Origin: Actinomadura nitritigenes
GTDB lineage: Bacteria; Actinomycetota; Actinomycetes; Streptosporangiales; Streptosporangiaceae
Direction of reading: 5' to 3'
Length of the DNA: 64,000 bases
Assembly: GCF_017573545.1 (NCBI RefSeq)
Contig: NZ_JAGEOK010000009.1
Location: 62,001-126,000, forward strand
In this document: positions 46,162 to 53,386 of the stretch, in pieces
Position numbering within the stretch: the first letter of the stretch is position 1
How the letters are laid out: every line of letters starts with the position of its first letter
Position numbers and translations under genes: made by a program
The notes under the pieces: model-generated
Told to the model about the DNA's origin: nothing
What the model saw: the letters and a program-made list of their open reading frames with translations, nothing else
Database searches by the model: none

Positions 46162-46249
46162 CGCCAAACGCCAAACGACTGGCGTCCCTTGACAAGCGCG
46201 CCGCCCTAGGCGCAGTCTGACCTACGTCAAACGACAAACGTTTGGCGTA
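46162..46249. promoter_or_regulatory. Two 25-bp operator repeats, candidate KorSA sites
   Basis: Repeat 1 (46162-46186) starts CGCCAAACGCCAAACG and ends TGGCGTC; repeat 2 (46225-46249) starts CGTCAAACGACAAACG and ends TGGCGTA. They match at about 20 of 25 positions and are 63 bp apart (six turns). A TTGACA at 46189-46194 lies between them and would be a -35 for the rightward transfer operon. Repression of both directions by the adjacent GntR protein is inferred. Confidence 0.65.
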
Positions 46250-46273
46250 TCGGTCAACGTCAGGAGCCGTCAC

Positions 46274-46420
46274 GTGATTCCGCAGAAGTCCAGCAACATC
46301 CCGCAGTGGCTCGCCGGCATCGCGGTCGCGATCTTCGCGATCAACAACCCGGACAAGGCCGCCGAGCTGGTCAACCAGGTGATCCACGCGATCACCACGT
46401 TCTCCGCCCACCTGGGCTGA
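46274..46420 (+). CDS. Small hydrophobic protein at head of transfer operon
   Basis: A 48-residue peptide starting at a GTG (IPQKSSNIPQWLAGIAVA after the initiator), with CAGGAG eight bases upstream. It has one moderately hydrophobic helix (WLAGIAVAIFAIN) and an amphipathic C-terminus (KAAELVNQVIHAITTF). No function known to me; position directly after the KorSA operators suggests it is the first product of the induced operon. Confidence 0.6.
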   Translation: MIPQKSSNIPQWLAGIAVAIFAINNPDKAAELVNQVIHAITTFSAHLG

Positions 46421-46426
46421 TCCGCG

Positions 46427-46870
46427 ATGACTGTCTACCGCTCGCAGTCGCTCGCCCTCGGCGCTCAAGCCACCAAGCACGCCGCCGAGGGCCGCGCCTT
46501 CCGACCGATCACTGACCCGAACGAGGTGCCCGTGTCCCGCTCCCTGTCCCCGTTCACCGCGCTGGCCGGTGCCGACCTGCGTGGAATGCCCATCACCGGC
46601 GCTCAGTGCCGGTTCGACCCCGAGTTGCACACCGGCCCGGACGCCGAGGAGACGCCCGACGAGTGCGCCGCCCGCGAACTGGTGGCCGCCGAGGTGTGCG
46701 AGTCCTGCCCGCTGCGTGGCGCCTGCTTCGAGCTGGCGATGCGGATCCGCCCCGAGTTCGGGGTGTGGGCCGGCTTCACCGCCGCCGAACTCGCCACTCT
46801 CGCCGCCCTGGTCGACAACGACGCCGCCGACTCTCACCCGTCCGACCTCGACCTGAACGAGGTGGCGTGA
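46427..46870 (+). CDS. WhiB-like iron-sulfur regulator
   Basis: Carries the WhiB pattern of four cysteines: GAQCRFDPELH, DECAARELVAAEVC and ESCPLRGACFELAM, with the WhiB turn VWAGFTAAEL. It should bind a [4Fe-4S] cluster and DNA or sigma factor. The upstream ATG at 46427 reads through leader-repeat copy 1 (LGAQATKHAAEGR), which is unlikely to be protein-coding. The GTGs at 46526 and, with GAGG five bases upstream, 46532 are better starts, giving ~113 residues. Probably regulates element or host genes on transfer. Confidence 0.82.
   Translation: MTVYRSQSLALGAQATKHAAEGRAFRPITDPNEVPVSRSLSPFTALAGADLRGMPITGAQCRFDPELHTGPDAEETPDECAARELVAAEVCESCPLRGACFELAMRIRPEFGVWAGFTAAELATLAALVDNDAADSHPSDLDLNEVA
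46457..46526 (+). repeat. Leader repeat copy 1 (upstream of whiB)
   Basis: Stem CTCGGCG (46457-46463) / CGCCGAG (46483-46489) enclosing the loop CTCAAGCCACCAAGCACGC, followed by TCCGACCGATCACTGACCCG and the ribosome-binding AACGAGG (46520-46526), five bases before GTG 46532. The same module occurs at 48535, 52451 and 55813. Confidence 0.7.
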
Positions 46871-46872
46871 CC

Positions 46873-47838
46873 ATGACGACCCGCACCCTGACCGCCACGC
46901 GTCCTGGCCCGGTGGCTCTGTCGGTCGACCTGTCCGCCGGCGACGTCCGTATCTTCACCGACACGGGCCGCACGCTCGCCGAGGTCACCGTGACCGCCCA
47001 CGGCGACGACCCCGCCGTTCACGACTCCGTCCGTGACGCCGTCCTGCGGTGGGAGAAGGACGCCCGTGCCGTGACCGTCCGGGTTCACCCGCCCGCCGGC
47101 GGTGTGACCGTCATCGGTACCGGTCAGGCCGTGTTCGGCAACCACGGGACGACGGTTGTTCACTCGTTCGGCGAAATCCCCGCCGGCGTCACCGTGACCG
47201 GCGCCGTGATCAGCGGCGAGGGCATCGTCAACCTCGCCGATGGCCGCGTGACCGTCAACGGTGTGGAGGTCACCGGCGGCGCCGTGGCCGGTGGCCGCGT
47301 CGAGATCACCGCGCACCTCCCCGAGGGGTCGTCGGTGACCGCGCTCACCAAGTCCGCGCCGCTGGCGTGCGCGGGGGAGTTCGCCGCGATCGACTTCACC
47401 TCGACCTCCGGTGACCTGACCGCCGGTGGGATCGGCACCCTGCGCGCCCGGACCACGTCCGGGGACATCACGGCCGCCGTGGTGGACGGCGCCGCGGTGC
47501 TGCGCTCGATCTCCGGTGATGTCTACCTGGGCCGCGCCGACGACGTCACCGCCGCGACCACGTCCGGGGACGTCACGGTGAACGACTTCGCCGGCCGCGC
47601 CGACCTGCAGAGCGTGTCCGGTGACCTGCGAGTGCGCGCCACCGAGGGCGGCACCATCACCGCCCGGACGGTGTCGGGCGACATCACCGTGACCGCGACC
47701 GACACGGCGCTGGCCGAGAGACTCACCGTCAACGCCACCTCGCGCGCCGGCCGCGTCACCACGCCCACCGACAACGCGCCCGGCCCCGCGACCCCGGTCC
47801 GCGCCCGCCGGCCGCGCCGCACGAACGGGGGCGCGTGA
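46873..47838 (+). CDS. DUF4097-like beta-helix protein
   Basis: A 321-residue protein made largely of repeating beta-turn units with the motif T(T/S)SGD(I/V/L): TSTSGDLTAG, TTSGDITAA, SISGDVYLG, TTSGDVTVN, SVSGDLRVR, TVSGDITVT, spaced about 17-19 residues. This is the DUF4097/adhesin-like right-handed beta-helix pattern. No signal peptide is present. The role in the transfer operon is unknown; a surface or scaffold function is speculative. It starts two bases after the whiB stop. Confidence 0.78.
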   Translation: MTTRTLTATRPGPVALSVDLSAGDVRIFTDTGRTLAEVTVTAHGDDPAVHDSVRDAVLRWEKDARAVTVRVHPPAGGVTVIGTGQAVFGNHGTTVVHSFGEIPAGVTVTGAVISGEGIVNLADGRVTVNGVEVTGGAVAGGRVEITAHLPEGSSVTALTKSAPLACAGEFAAIDFTSTSGDLTAGGIGTLRARTTSGDITAAVVDGAAVLRSISGDVYLGRADDVTAATTSGDVTVNDFAGRADLQSVSGDLRVRATEGGTITARTVSGDITVTATDTALAERLTVNATSRAGRVTTPTDNAPGPATPVRARRPRRTNGGA

Positions 47839-48101
47839 TGGCTGCCGTGATTCTCGCGCTGGCCGTGCTCGCCGCGGGGTGCTGGCTGTGCCTGTCCCCG
47901 GCCCGACTCGCCGTCGCCGGCGTGGCGCTGCTGATCGTCCACCCCGTGCCGACGTTCGTGCTCACCGCCGTGGTGGTGCTGGCTGTGACGGTGGCCGGTG
48001 TGCGGCTGGCCTGCCGGTCGCTGCGTGAGGGCGGTTGGTATCTGGTCACCGTCCAGCGGCCCGCGTTCGCGGTGAGTCGTGCGGGGGGTGTGGCGTCATG
48101 A
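47838..48101 (+). CDS. Small membrane protein (Spd-like)
   Basis: An 87-residue protein with two long hydrophobic segments (AVILALAVLAAGCWLCL; VAGVALLIVHPVPTFVLTAVVVLAVTVAGVRLAC) and a basic C-terminus. Start overlaps the upstream stop (TGATG) and its stop overlaps the next start (ATGA). Position between DUF4097 and RRQRL genes in front of the DUF2637 gene suggests a role in intramycelial spread, as for Spd proteins of Streptomyces plasmids (inference). Confidence 0.7.
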   Translation: MAAVILALAVLAAGCWLCLSPARLAVAGVALLIVHPVPTFVLTAVVVLAVTVAGVRLACRSLREGGWYLVTVQRPAFAVSRAGGVAS

Positions 48102-48505
48102 CTCGCCGCCGTAGCTCGGTCCGGTTCTTCGACCCGGCCGGCGCCCGGTTCGGGGTCCCGACGTGGCCGTGGCGGATGGCGCCGCCGCACCTGCGCACCC
48201 GCCGCCAGCTCGCCGCCGAGGGCCTGCGGCCCGGTGGTCAGGACGTGGCCGGTCAGGTGCTGTGGAACTCGCGCCGCGGTGGTGGCGGGGTCCGCGCCGC
48301 CTACCTGTACGACGTCCGCCTGGCGCTGCCCAAGCGGACCCCGTCCGAGCGTCAGCACGTCGCCCTCGGCAAGGCGCTGGCCGCTCGCCGGCGCTGCCCC
48401 GACTGCGGACGCGACGCCGGTTACGTCCTGCCCCGCCACCTCGGAACCTGCCTCGACTGCGCCGACAACGGCGCGACCACTCTGGAAGGGAGGAACGCAG
48501 CATGA
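48098..48505 (+). CDS. RRQRL-motif zinc-binding protein
   Basis: A 135-residue protein of a family recurrent in actinomycete AICEs and plasmids. It has the RRQLAAEGLRPGGQ motif, VRAAYLYDVRLALPKRTPSERQ, and a C-terminal zinc ribbon CPDCGRDAGYVLPRHLGTCLDC (CxxC...CxxC). Biochemical role unknown. ATGA overlaps on both sides place it firmly in the transfer operon. Confidence 0.8.
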   Translation: MTRRRSSVRFFDPAGARFGVPTWPWRMAPPHLRTRRQLAAEGLRPGGQDVAGQVLWNSRRGGGGVRAAYLYDVRLALPKRTPSERQHVALGKALAARRRCPDCGRDAGYVLPRHLGTCLDCADNGATTLEGRNAA

Positions 48506-49767
48506 CCGCCCCGCCGCTCCACTTCCGGGCGACCCTCGGCGCACAGGCCACCAACCCGCACGCCGCCGAGTCGACCGCCCTCCTGCGACCGATCACGCAC
48601 CCCAACGACACCCCGCCCACCACGCCCGACACCGCCGAGGGCGACGCCTCGCAGTCGCGGGCGCTGACCGGTAACGAGTTCACCGCGGTTGCCGTGGTGG
48701 CCGCGCTGGTGACCGTGCTGGGGCTGTTGGGGTTCGTCAACAGCTTCGCCGCGGTCGCCGACGCCGCCGCCCCGTCGTTCGGGCGGCTGGCGTGGTCGGT
48801 GCCGCTCGGTATCGACCTGGGCATTGCGATCTTCGCCGCCCTCGACATCGTGTTGGCCCGGCTCGACATGCGGGTTCGGTGGCTACGGCTCGTCCCGTGG
48901 ACGCTGACCGCCGCGACCGTGTATCTGAACGTCGCCGAGCAGTCGACCGCGTTCGGGCGCCTCGCGCACGCCGTACTCCCGGCGCTGTGGGTCTGCGCGG
49001 TGGAGATCGCCGCGCACGTGATCCGGATCCGCGCTGGCATCGCCGCCGGAACTCGCATGGACGGCATCCGGCCGTCCCGGTGGATCCTCGCGCCGTGGCC
49101 GACGCTGAAGCTGTGGCGTCGCATGGTGCTATGGGAGATCCGTTCCTACGCCGATGCGCTCGGCCGTGAACGCGCCCGCGTGCTGGCCCTGACCGACCTA
49201 CAGGACACCTACGGCCGGTGGGCATGGCGTCGCCGCGCACCCCGCCGCGTCCGCGCCCTGTACCGACTCGGAGACCTGGCCCCCGCACCCCTGGCCGGTA
49301 ACCCGGCCGCCGAGGTGACCGCCGTCCCGTCCGCCGCACCGGTCGCGGACCGTCCAGGTGCCGCCGAGGGGGACCGTCCCGCGCTGGAGTCCGGACCGTC
49401 CACCCCGCCGACCGCCGGACCGTCCAAAGCGCCGTCCGCGGCGCGGAAGCGGACCGGCGCTGCCCGGTCCACCACCGGCAAGCCCGGACGGTCCCGCACC
49501 CGCAAGACCGCCAAGGCCGCACCGCCAGACGTGGCCGAGTTGATGCCGCTGGGGTGGCGCATCGTCGCCGACCTGGCCGCCGCCGGCGAACCGCTGACCC
49601 GCAACACGCTCGCCGCGCGGCTGCGCGCCGCCGGTCAGACCGCCGGTAACGCCCGCGTCGGCGCCCTGCTGGCCCGCCTGAAGACCGAAGCACCCGCCGA
49701 CCCCGCCGACCTGGCCGCCGAGGGCATCGCCGCGGCGCCGTCCGCCGAGGGAGAGAACGCATCATGA
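48502..49767 (+). CDS. DUF2637 membrane protein (SpdB-like)
   Basis: A 421-residue protein. About 60 N-terminal residues overlap leader-repeat copy 2, followed by four transmembrane helices at about residues 62-180 (FTAVAVVAALVTVLGLLGFVNSF; LAWSVPLGIDLGIAIFAALDIVLA; WTLTAATVYLNV; LPALWVCAVEIAAHVI), as in DUF2637/SpdB proteins. It then has a basic Ala/Pro-rich region and a C-terminal wHTH-like segment (LTRNTLAARLRAAGQTAGNARVGALLARL). Thought to assist plasmid spread between mycelial compartments with TraSA. Confidence 0.82.
   Translation: MTAPPLHFRATLGAQATNPHAAESTALLRPITHPNDTPPTTPDTAEGDASQSRALTGNEFTAVAVVAALVTVLGLLGFVNSFAAVADAAAPSFGRLAWSVPLGIDLGIAIFAALDIVLARLDMRVRWLRLVPWTLTAATVYLNVAEQSTAFGRLAHAVLPALWVCAVEIAAHVIRIRAGIAAGTRMDGIRPSRWILAPWPTLKLWRRMVLWEIRSYADALGRERARVLALTDLQDTYGRWAWRRRAPRRVRALYRLGDLAPAPLAGNPAAEVTAVPSAAPVADRPGAAEGDRPALESGPSTPPTAGPSKAPSAARKRTGAARSTTGKPGRSRTRKTAKAAPPDVAELMPLGWRIVADLAAAGEPLTRNTLAARLRAAGQTAGNARVGALLARLKTEAPADPADLAAEGIAAAPSAEGENAS
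48535..48610 (+). repeat. Leader repeat copy 2 (start of DUF2637 gene)
   Basis: Stem CTCGGCG (48535-48541) / CGCCGAG (48564-48570), loop CACAGGCCACCAACCCGCACGC, then CGACCGATCACGCACCCCAACGACA. The Shine-Dalgarno position is degenerate (AACGACA), consistent with the gene using the upstream ATGA-coupled start. Same family as the copies at 46457, 52451 and 55813. Confidence 0.65.
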
Positions 49768-52004
49768 GCTACACCAAGGCCATGGGCGAGGTCGTCCGCC
49801 TGCCCGTCCGGCACGGCGACCCCGCCGCCACCGACCCGGCGCCCGACCTCGACGCCTCGCCGGCCATGCCCGGCAACGCCGGCGCCGGTGTCCCGCCGAA
49901 CGACCCGCCGCTCATCCCGGCCCCGTCTGGCGACGGGGACGACGGCGAGGCGATCGAGGGTCGGGTGCTGGTCGACCGCCCCGACGGCTACCGGCCGGAC
50001 GTGCGCGCCCGCCGGATGGCCGGCGAGCGTGACCACCGGCGCCCGATCATCGCGCCGTGGCTGCGCAATCGCGACGAGGCGCACGCCACGATCCGGTGGG
50101 CGGTCGGCTATGCCGGTCACGTCACCGGCTACCACGCCGCCCGCATCCCGCTCTACGGTCTGCGGCTGGCGCTGCGGTCGCCCCGCGGGCTCTACCGCGT
50201 GGTGGCGGGCACGTGGCGGTGGACCTACGACATCGAGTCGCGTCCTCTGCGCACGCACGCCATCGACCGTCGCAACGACGACTCGTATCTGAAACTGATG
50301 AGCGAGCGTAACGACCGGGTGCGCGCCCGGCTGTTCGTCGCCGGCGCCGGCGTGGTCGGCACGGGGCTGGCCGCCGCGTCGGTGGCCGCCGCCGGCGGCA
50401 TCACGCAAACCATCGTGCTCGCCACGCTCGTGGCGCTGCTGGGCTGGATCGGCACGCCGACCGACCGGCGCATCCTCGACACCGCCGTTGTCTCGACCAA
50501 GGCCCCTAAGCTCACCTCGGAGATCGTGGTGCGGGCGCTGGCCGCCCTCGGCAACGCCGAGATCAACAAGGCGGTCGGCAAGGGCGGCGGCGGGATCACC
50601 TTCCCCGCGCCGATCACCCGCGACGGCCCCGGCTGGCGCGCCGAGGTCGACCTCCCCTACGGGGTGACCGCGACCGACATCATGGAACGCCGCGACCGCC
50701 TCGCCTCCGGGCTGCGTCGGCCGATGGGGTGCGTGTGGCCCGAACCCGCGCACGACCAGCACGCCGGACGGCTGGTGCTGTGGGTCGGTGACCAGGACAT
50801 GAACCAGGTCAAGCCGGTCGCCGGCCCGCTGGCCAAGACCACTGCGACCGTGGACCTGTTCAAGCCAGTTCCGTTCGGCACCGACCAGCGCGGACGCCCC
50901 GTCACCGTCGAACTGATGTACGCCAACGCGCTGTTCGGCGCGATGCCCGGCATGGGCAAGACGTTCGCGCTCCGCGTGCTCGCCCTGGCCGCCGCCCTCG
51001 ACCCCACCGCGCAACTTCGCGTCTACGAACTCAAGGGCACCGGCGACCTGTCGCCCCTGGAGAAGGTCGCCCACCAGTACGGATCCGGGCAGGATGACGA
51101 GACCCTCGCCGCCTGTCTGGACGCGCTCCGCGAGGTCCGTAAGGATCTGGGACGCCGCGCCAAGGTGATCCGCAAGCTGCCCAAGGACATCTGCCCGGAG
51201 AACAAGGTCACCCCGCAACTGGCCGCCAAGCGCTCGCTCGGGCTGTACCCGTCGGTGTTCATCCTGGACGAGTGCCAGAACCTGTTCGCCCACCCCGACT
51301 TCGGTGACGAGGCCGCCCGGCTGGCCGTGGACATCATCAAACTCGGCCGCGCCCTCGGCGTGATCCTGCTGCTGGCCACCCAGCGGCCCGACAAGGACTC
51401 GCTTCCCACCGGCGTCTCGGCGAACGTCGGGCTGCGGTTCTGCCTGAAGGTCATGGGCCAGACCGAGAACGACATGATCCTGGGCACCTCGATGTACAAG
51501 AACGGGATCCGCGCCACCACCTTCACCAAGAAGGACAAGGGCATCGGCTACCTGGCCGGCGAGGCCGACGACCCGCAGATCGTCCGCGGCTACTACATCG
51601 ACAACCCGGCCGCCGACCGCATCGCCGACCGCGCCCGCGCGCTACGCAAGGCCGCCGGCACCCTGACCGGCATCGCCGCCGGCGAGGACCCCACCCCGAC
51701 CGCCGACGACGGCGCATCGCTGCTGGAAGACCTCGCCGCTGTCATGGCGCCCGGAGAGGACAAGGTGCACTCGCAGGTGCTCGTTGACCGCCTCGCCGAG
51801 CTGCGCCCGATCGTCTACGGGCCGTGGGCCGACCTCGACCCGACCGGCAAAGCCCGCCAGCTCGCCGCCGCGCTCAAGCCCTACGGCATCGGCACCCCGC
51901 AGGTTTGGGGACAGGACGAAACCGGCAAGGGCCGCAACCTCAAGGGCGTCCACCGCGACCACGTCACCGACGCCCTGGAAACCACCCGCCGCACCGGCCG
52001 GTAG
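49764..52004 (+). CDS. traSA: FtsK/SpoIIIE-type conjugative DNA translocase TraSA
   Basis: A 746-residue translocase. After a low-complexity N-terminus, transmembrane helices lie around residues 190-235 (LFVAGAGVVGTGLAAASVAAAGG; TIVLATLVALLGWIG). The RecA-like motor has Walker A GAMPGMGKT near residue 393, Walker B VFILDECQN near 498 and LATQRPDKDSLPTGVSANV near 537. The C-terminal ~100 residues form a probable winged-helix DNA-recognition domain. It moves double-stranded DNA between mycelia without relaxase. Coupled to the DUF2637 gene by ATGA. Confidence 0.92.
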   Translation: MSYTKAMGEVVRLPVRHGDPAATDPAPDLDASPAMPGNAGAGVPPNDPPLIPAPSGDGDDGEAIEGRVLVDRPDGYRPDVRARRMAGERDHRRPIIAPWLRNRDEAHATIRWAVGYAGHVTGYHAARIPLYGLRLALRSPRGLYRVVAGTWRWTYDIESRPLRTHAIDRRNDDSYLKLMSERNDRVRARLFVAGAGVVGTGLAAASVAAAGGITQTIVLATLVALLGWIGTPTDRRILDTAVVSTKAPKLTSEIVVRALAALGNAEINKAVGKGGGGITFPAPITRDGPGWRAEVDLPYGVTATDIMERRDRLASGLRRPMGCVWPEPAHDQHAGRLVLWVGDQDMNQVKPVAGPLAKTTATVDLFKPVPFGTDQRGRPVTVELMYANALFGAMPGMGKTFALRVLALAAALDPTAQLRVYELKGTGDLSPLEKVAHQYGSGQDDETLAACLDALREVRKDLGRRAKVIRKLPKDICPENKVTPQLAAKRSLGLYPSVFILDECQNLFAHPDFGDEAARLAVDIIKLGRALGVILLLATQRPDKDSLPTGVSANVGLRFCLKVMGQTENDMILGTSMYKNGIRATTFTKKDKGIGYLAGEADDPQIVRGYYIDNPAADRIADRARALRKAAGTLTGIAAGEDPTPTADDGASLLEDLAAVMAPGEDKVHSQVLVDRLAELRPIVYGPWADLDPTGKARQLAAALKPYGIGTPQVWGQDETGKGRNLKGVHRDHVTDALETTRRTGR

Positions 52005-52016
52005 ACCGCCGCCGCG

Positions 52017-52080
52017 CCTCTAGGTCTAGAGGCCACCACCTCTAGACCTAGAGGCCCCTCTAGACACCCATCCCTGCACT
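52017..52080. repeat. CTAGA-rich palindromic locus after traSA (candidate clt)
   Basis: Arms CCTCTAGGTCTAGAGG (52017-52032) and CCTCTAGACCTAGAGG (52039-52054) are exact reverse complements around CCACCA, and each arm is itself near-palindromic. CCTCTAGACACC, ATCTAGCG and CCTAGACACC follow to about 52107. The locus starts 12 bp after the traSA stop. It could be a strong terminator, but the reiterated CTAGA units also fit a TraB/TraSA-type cis-acting transfer locus, which lies next to tra in several Streptomyces plasmids. Confidence 0.55.
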
Positions 52081-52146
52081 GACCAGTGATCTAGCGCCTA
52101 GACACCTCACCTGCGACAACCCCGAAAACCGCCCTGGGAGGCAACT

Positions 52147-52416
52147 GTGAGCCCCCTGCTCGCCGCCGCTAGCCACACCACCCACCCCACCGGCCTGTGG
52201 CTCCTGCTGGTCATCCTCGCCGCCGCCGGCTACCTGCTCCACTGTGTGATCTGGCCGTATCGGGCGTGCCGTAAATGCGCCGGTGCTGGCCGGTTCCGCT
52301 CCCCGTCCGGCCGCGCCTGGCGCTACTGCAACCGCTGCAGCGGGCGCGGCGCGCAACTCCGCGCCGGTCGCCGCATCTGGACCCACCTCAAGAGCATCGA
52401 GCGGAACCGCCGATAG
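52147..52416 (+). CDS. Small membrane protein with zinc-ribbon-like cysteines
   Basis: An 89-residue protein with one transmembrane helix (LWLLLVILAAAGYLLHCVIW) followed by a cytoplasmic segment with two CxxC-like pairs (CRKCAGAGRF; CNRCSGRGAQ) in a DnaJ-type CxxCxGxG pattern. It starts at a GTG behind GGGAGG. Such genes are common next to AICE replication genes; function unknown. Confidence 0.72.
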   Translation: MSPLLAAASHTTHPTGLWLLLVILAAAGYLLHCVIWPYRACRKCAGAGRFRSPSGRAWRYCNRCSGRGAQLRAGRRIWTHLKSIERNRR

Positions 52417-52450
52417 CCGGCCAACGCATCCGGAGGGCGCAAAAGCGGCC

Positions 52451-52519
52451 CTCGGCGCACAAGCCACCAAGCACGCCGCCGAGAGCCGCCCCTCCGACCG
52501 ATCACGGACCTCAACGAGG
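52451..52519 (+). repeat. Leader repeat copy 3 (upstream of DpdA-like gene)
   Basis: Intergenic copy: stem CTCGGCG (52451-52457) / CGCCGAG (52477-52483), loop CACAAGCCACCAAGCACGC, then CTCCGACCGATCACGGACCT and AACGAGG (52513-52519). A second, stronger GCAGGAGG lies just before the ATG at 52544. It is 35 bp beyond the previous stop. Confidence 0.75.
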
Positions 52520-52543
52520 CCCCTAGCAGGAGGTACACCCATC

Positions 52544-53386
52544 ATGACGCACGCGGCGCCGGGCGTCCCGTCACCGCCCAACTCGGCCACGCTGTTCTAT
52601 CTCGGCGCCCACCAACCGCACTGGCTCTGGACCGCACAATTCCCGCTGTTCGTCTCGCACCGCCAGCTCGCGCGCAAGGCTCGGTTGCGGCCGGCGGTGT
52701 GCCGGTGGGCGCTGGATTCGGGAGGGTTCACCGAACTGTCGCTGAACGGTCGGTGGACCACCACGCCCGGCCAGTACGCCGAAGCGGGCGCCCGCTACGC
52801 CGAGCATCTCGGCATGCCGGACTTCCTGTCACAGCAGGACTGGATGTGTGAGCCGTTCATGATCGAGCGGACCGGTCTGAGCGTGCGTGAGCACCAAGAC
52901 CGCACCGTGGCGAACTACCTCGATTTGCGGGCGCTCGCCCCGGGACTGCCGTGGCTGCCGGTCGTGCAGGGCTGGACACTGCCGGACTACCTGCGGTGCG
53001 TGGAGCTGTACGCGTCCGCCGGCGTGGATCTGGCCGCGCTTCCGCGGGTGGGGTTGGGGTCGGTGTGCCGGCGCCAGTCCACTGCCGAGATCGGGCACAT
53101 CGTGGCGACGCTCGCCGGACTCGGGCTCAAGCTGCACGGGTTCGGCGTCAAGACCGGCGGGTTGCAGCGCTACGGGCAGCACCTCGCGTCCGCCGACTCC
53201 ATGGCATGGAGCTACAACGCCCGTCGGCTCCCGCCCCTTCTGGGCTGCAAGAGCCACAAGAACTGCGCCAACTGCCTCACCTACGCCACCCAATGGCGCG
53301 CCCGCCTCCTGGCCAGCCTCGCCGCCCGCGGTCACCAAATCGCCCTGTTCACCTCGCTCCCGCCCCAGACAGGAGAGGCCGCATGA
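52544..53386 (+). CDS. DpdA-like queuine tRNA-ribosyltransferase paralogue
   Basis: A 280-residue TIM-barrel protein of the TGT/DpdA superfamily. It has the signature WALDSGGFTELSLNGRW (catalytic-type Asp58), QQDWMCEP, WLPVVQGWTLPDY, GLGSVCRRQ and LHGFGVKTGG. A late Cys cluster GCKSHKNCANC resembles a zinc site. DpdA enzymes insert 7-deazaguanines into DNA. No preQ0-synthesis gene is present on the element, so it would depend on host precursor or have another role. It opens the replication operon and overlaps the PrimPol start (ATGA). Confidence 0.72.
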   Translation: MTHAAPGVPSPPNSATLFYLGAHQPHWLWTAQFPLFVSHRQLARKARLRPAVCRWALDSGGFTELSLNGRWTTTPGQYAEAGARYAEHLGMPDFLSQQDWMCEPFMIERTGLSVREHQDRTVANYLDLRALAPGLPWLPVVQGWTLPDYLRCVELYASAGVDLAALPRVGLGSVCRRQSTAEIGHIVATLAGLGLKLHGFGVKTGGLQRYGQHLASADSMAWSYNARRLPPLLGCKSHKNCANCLTYATQWRARLLASLAARGHQIALFTSLPPQTGEAA

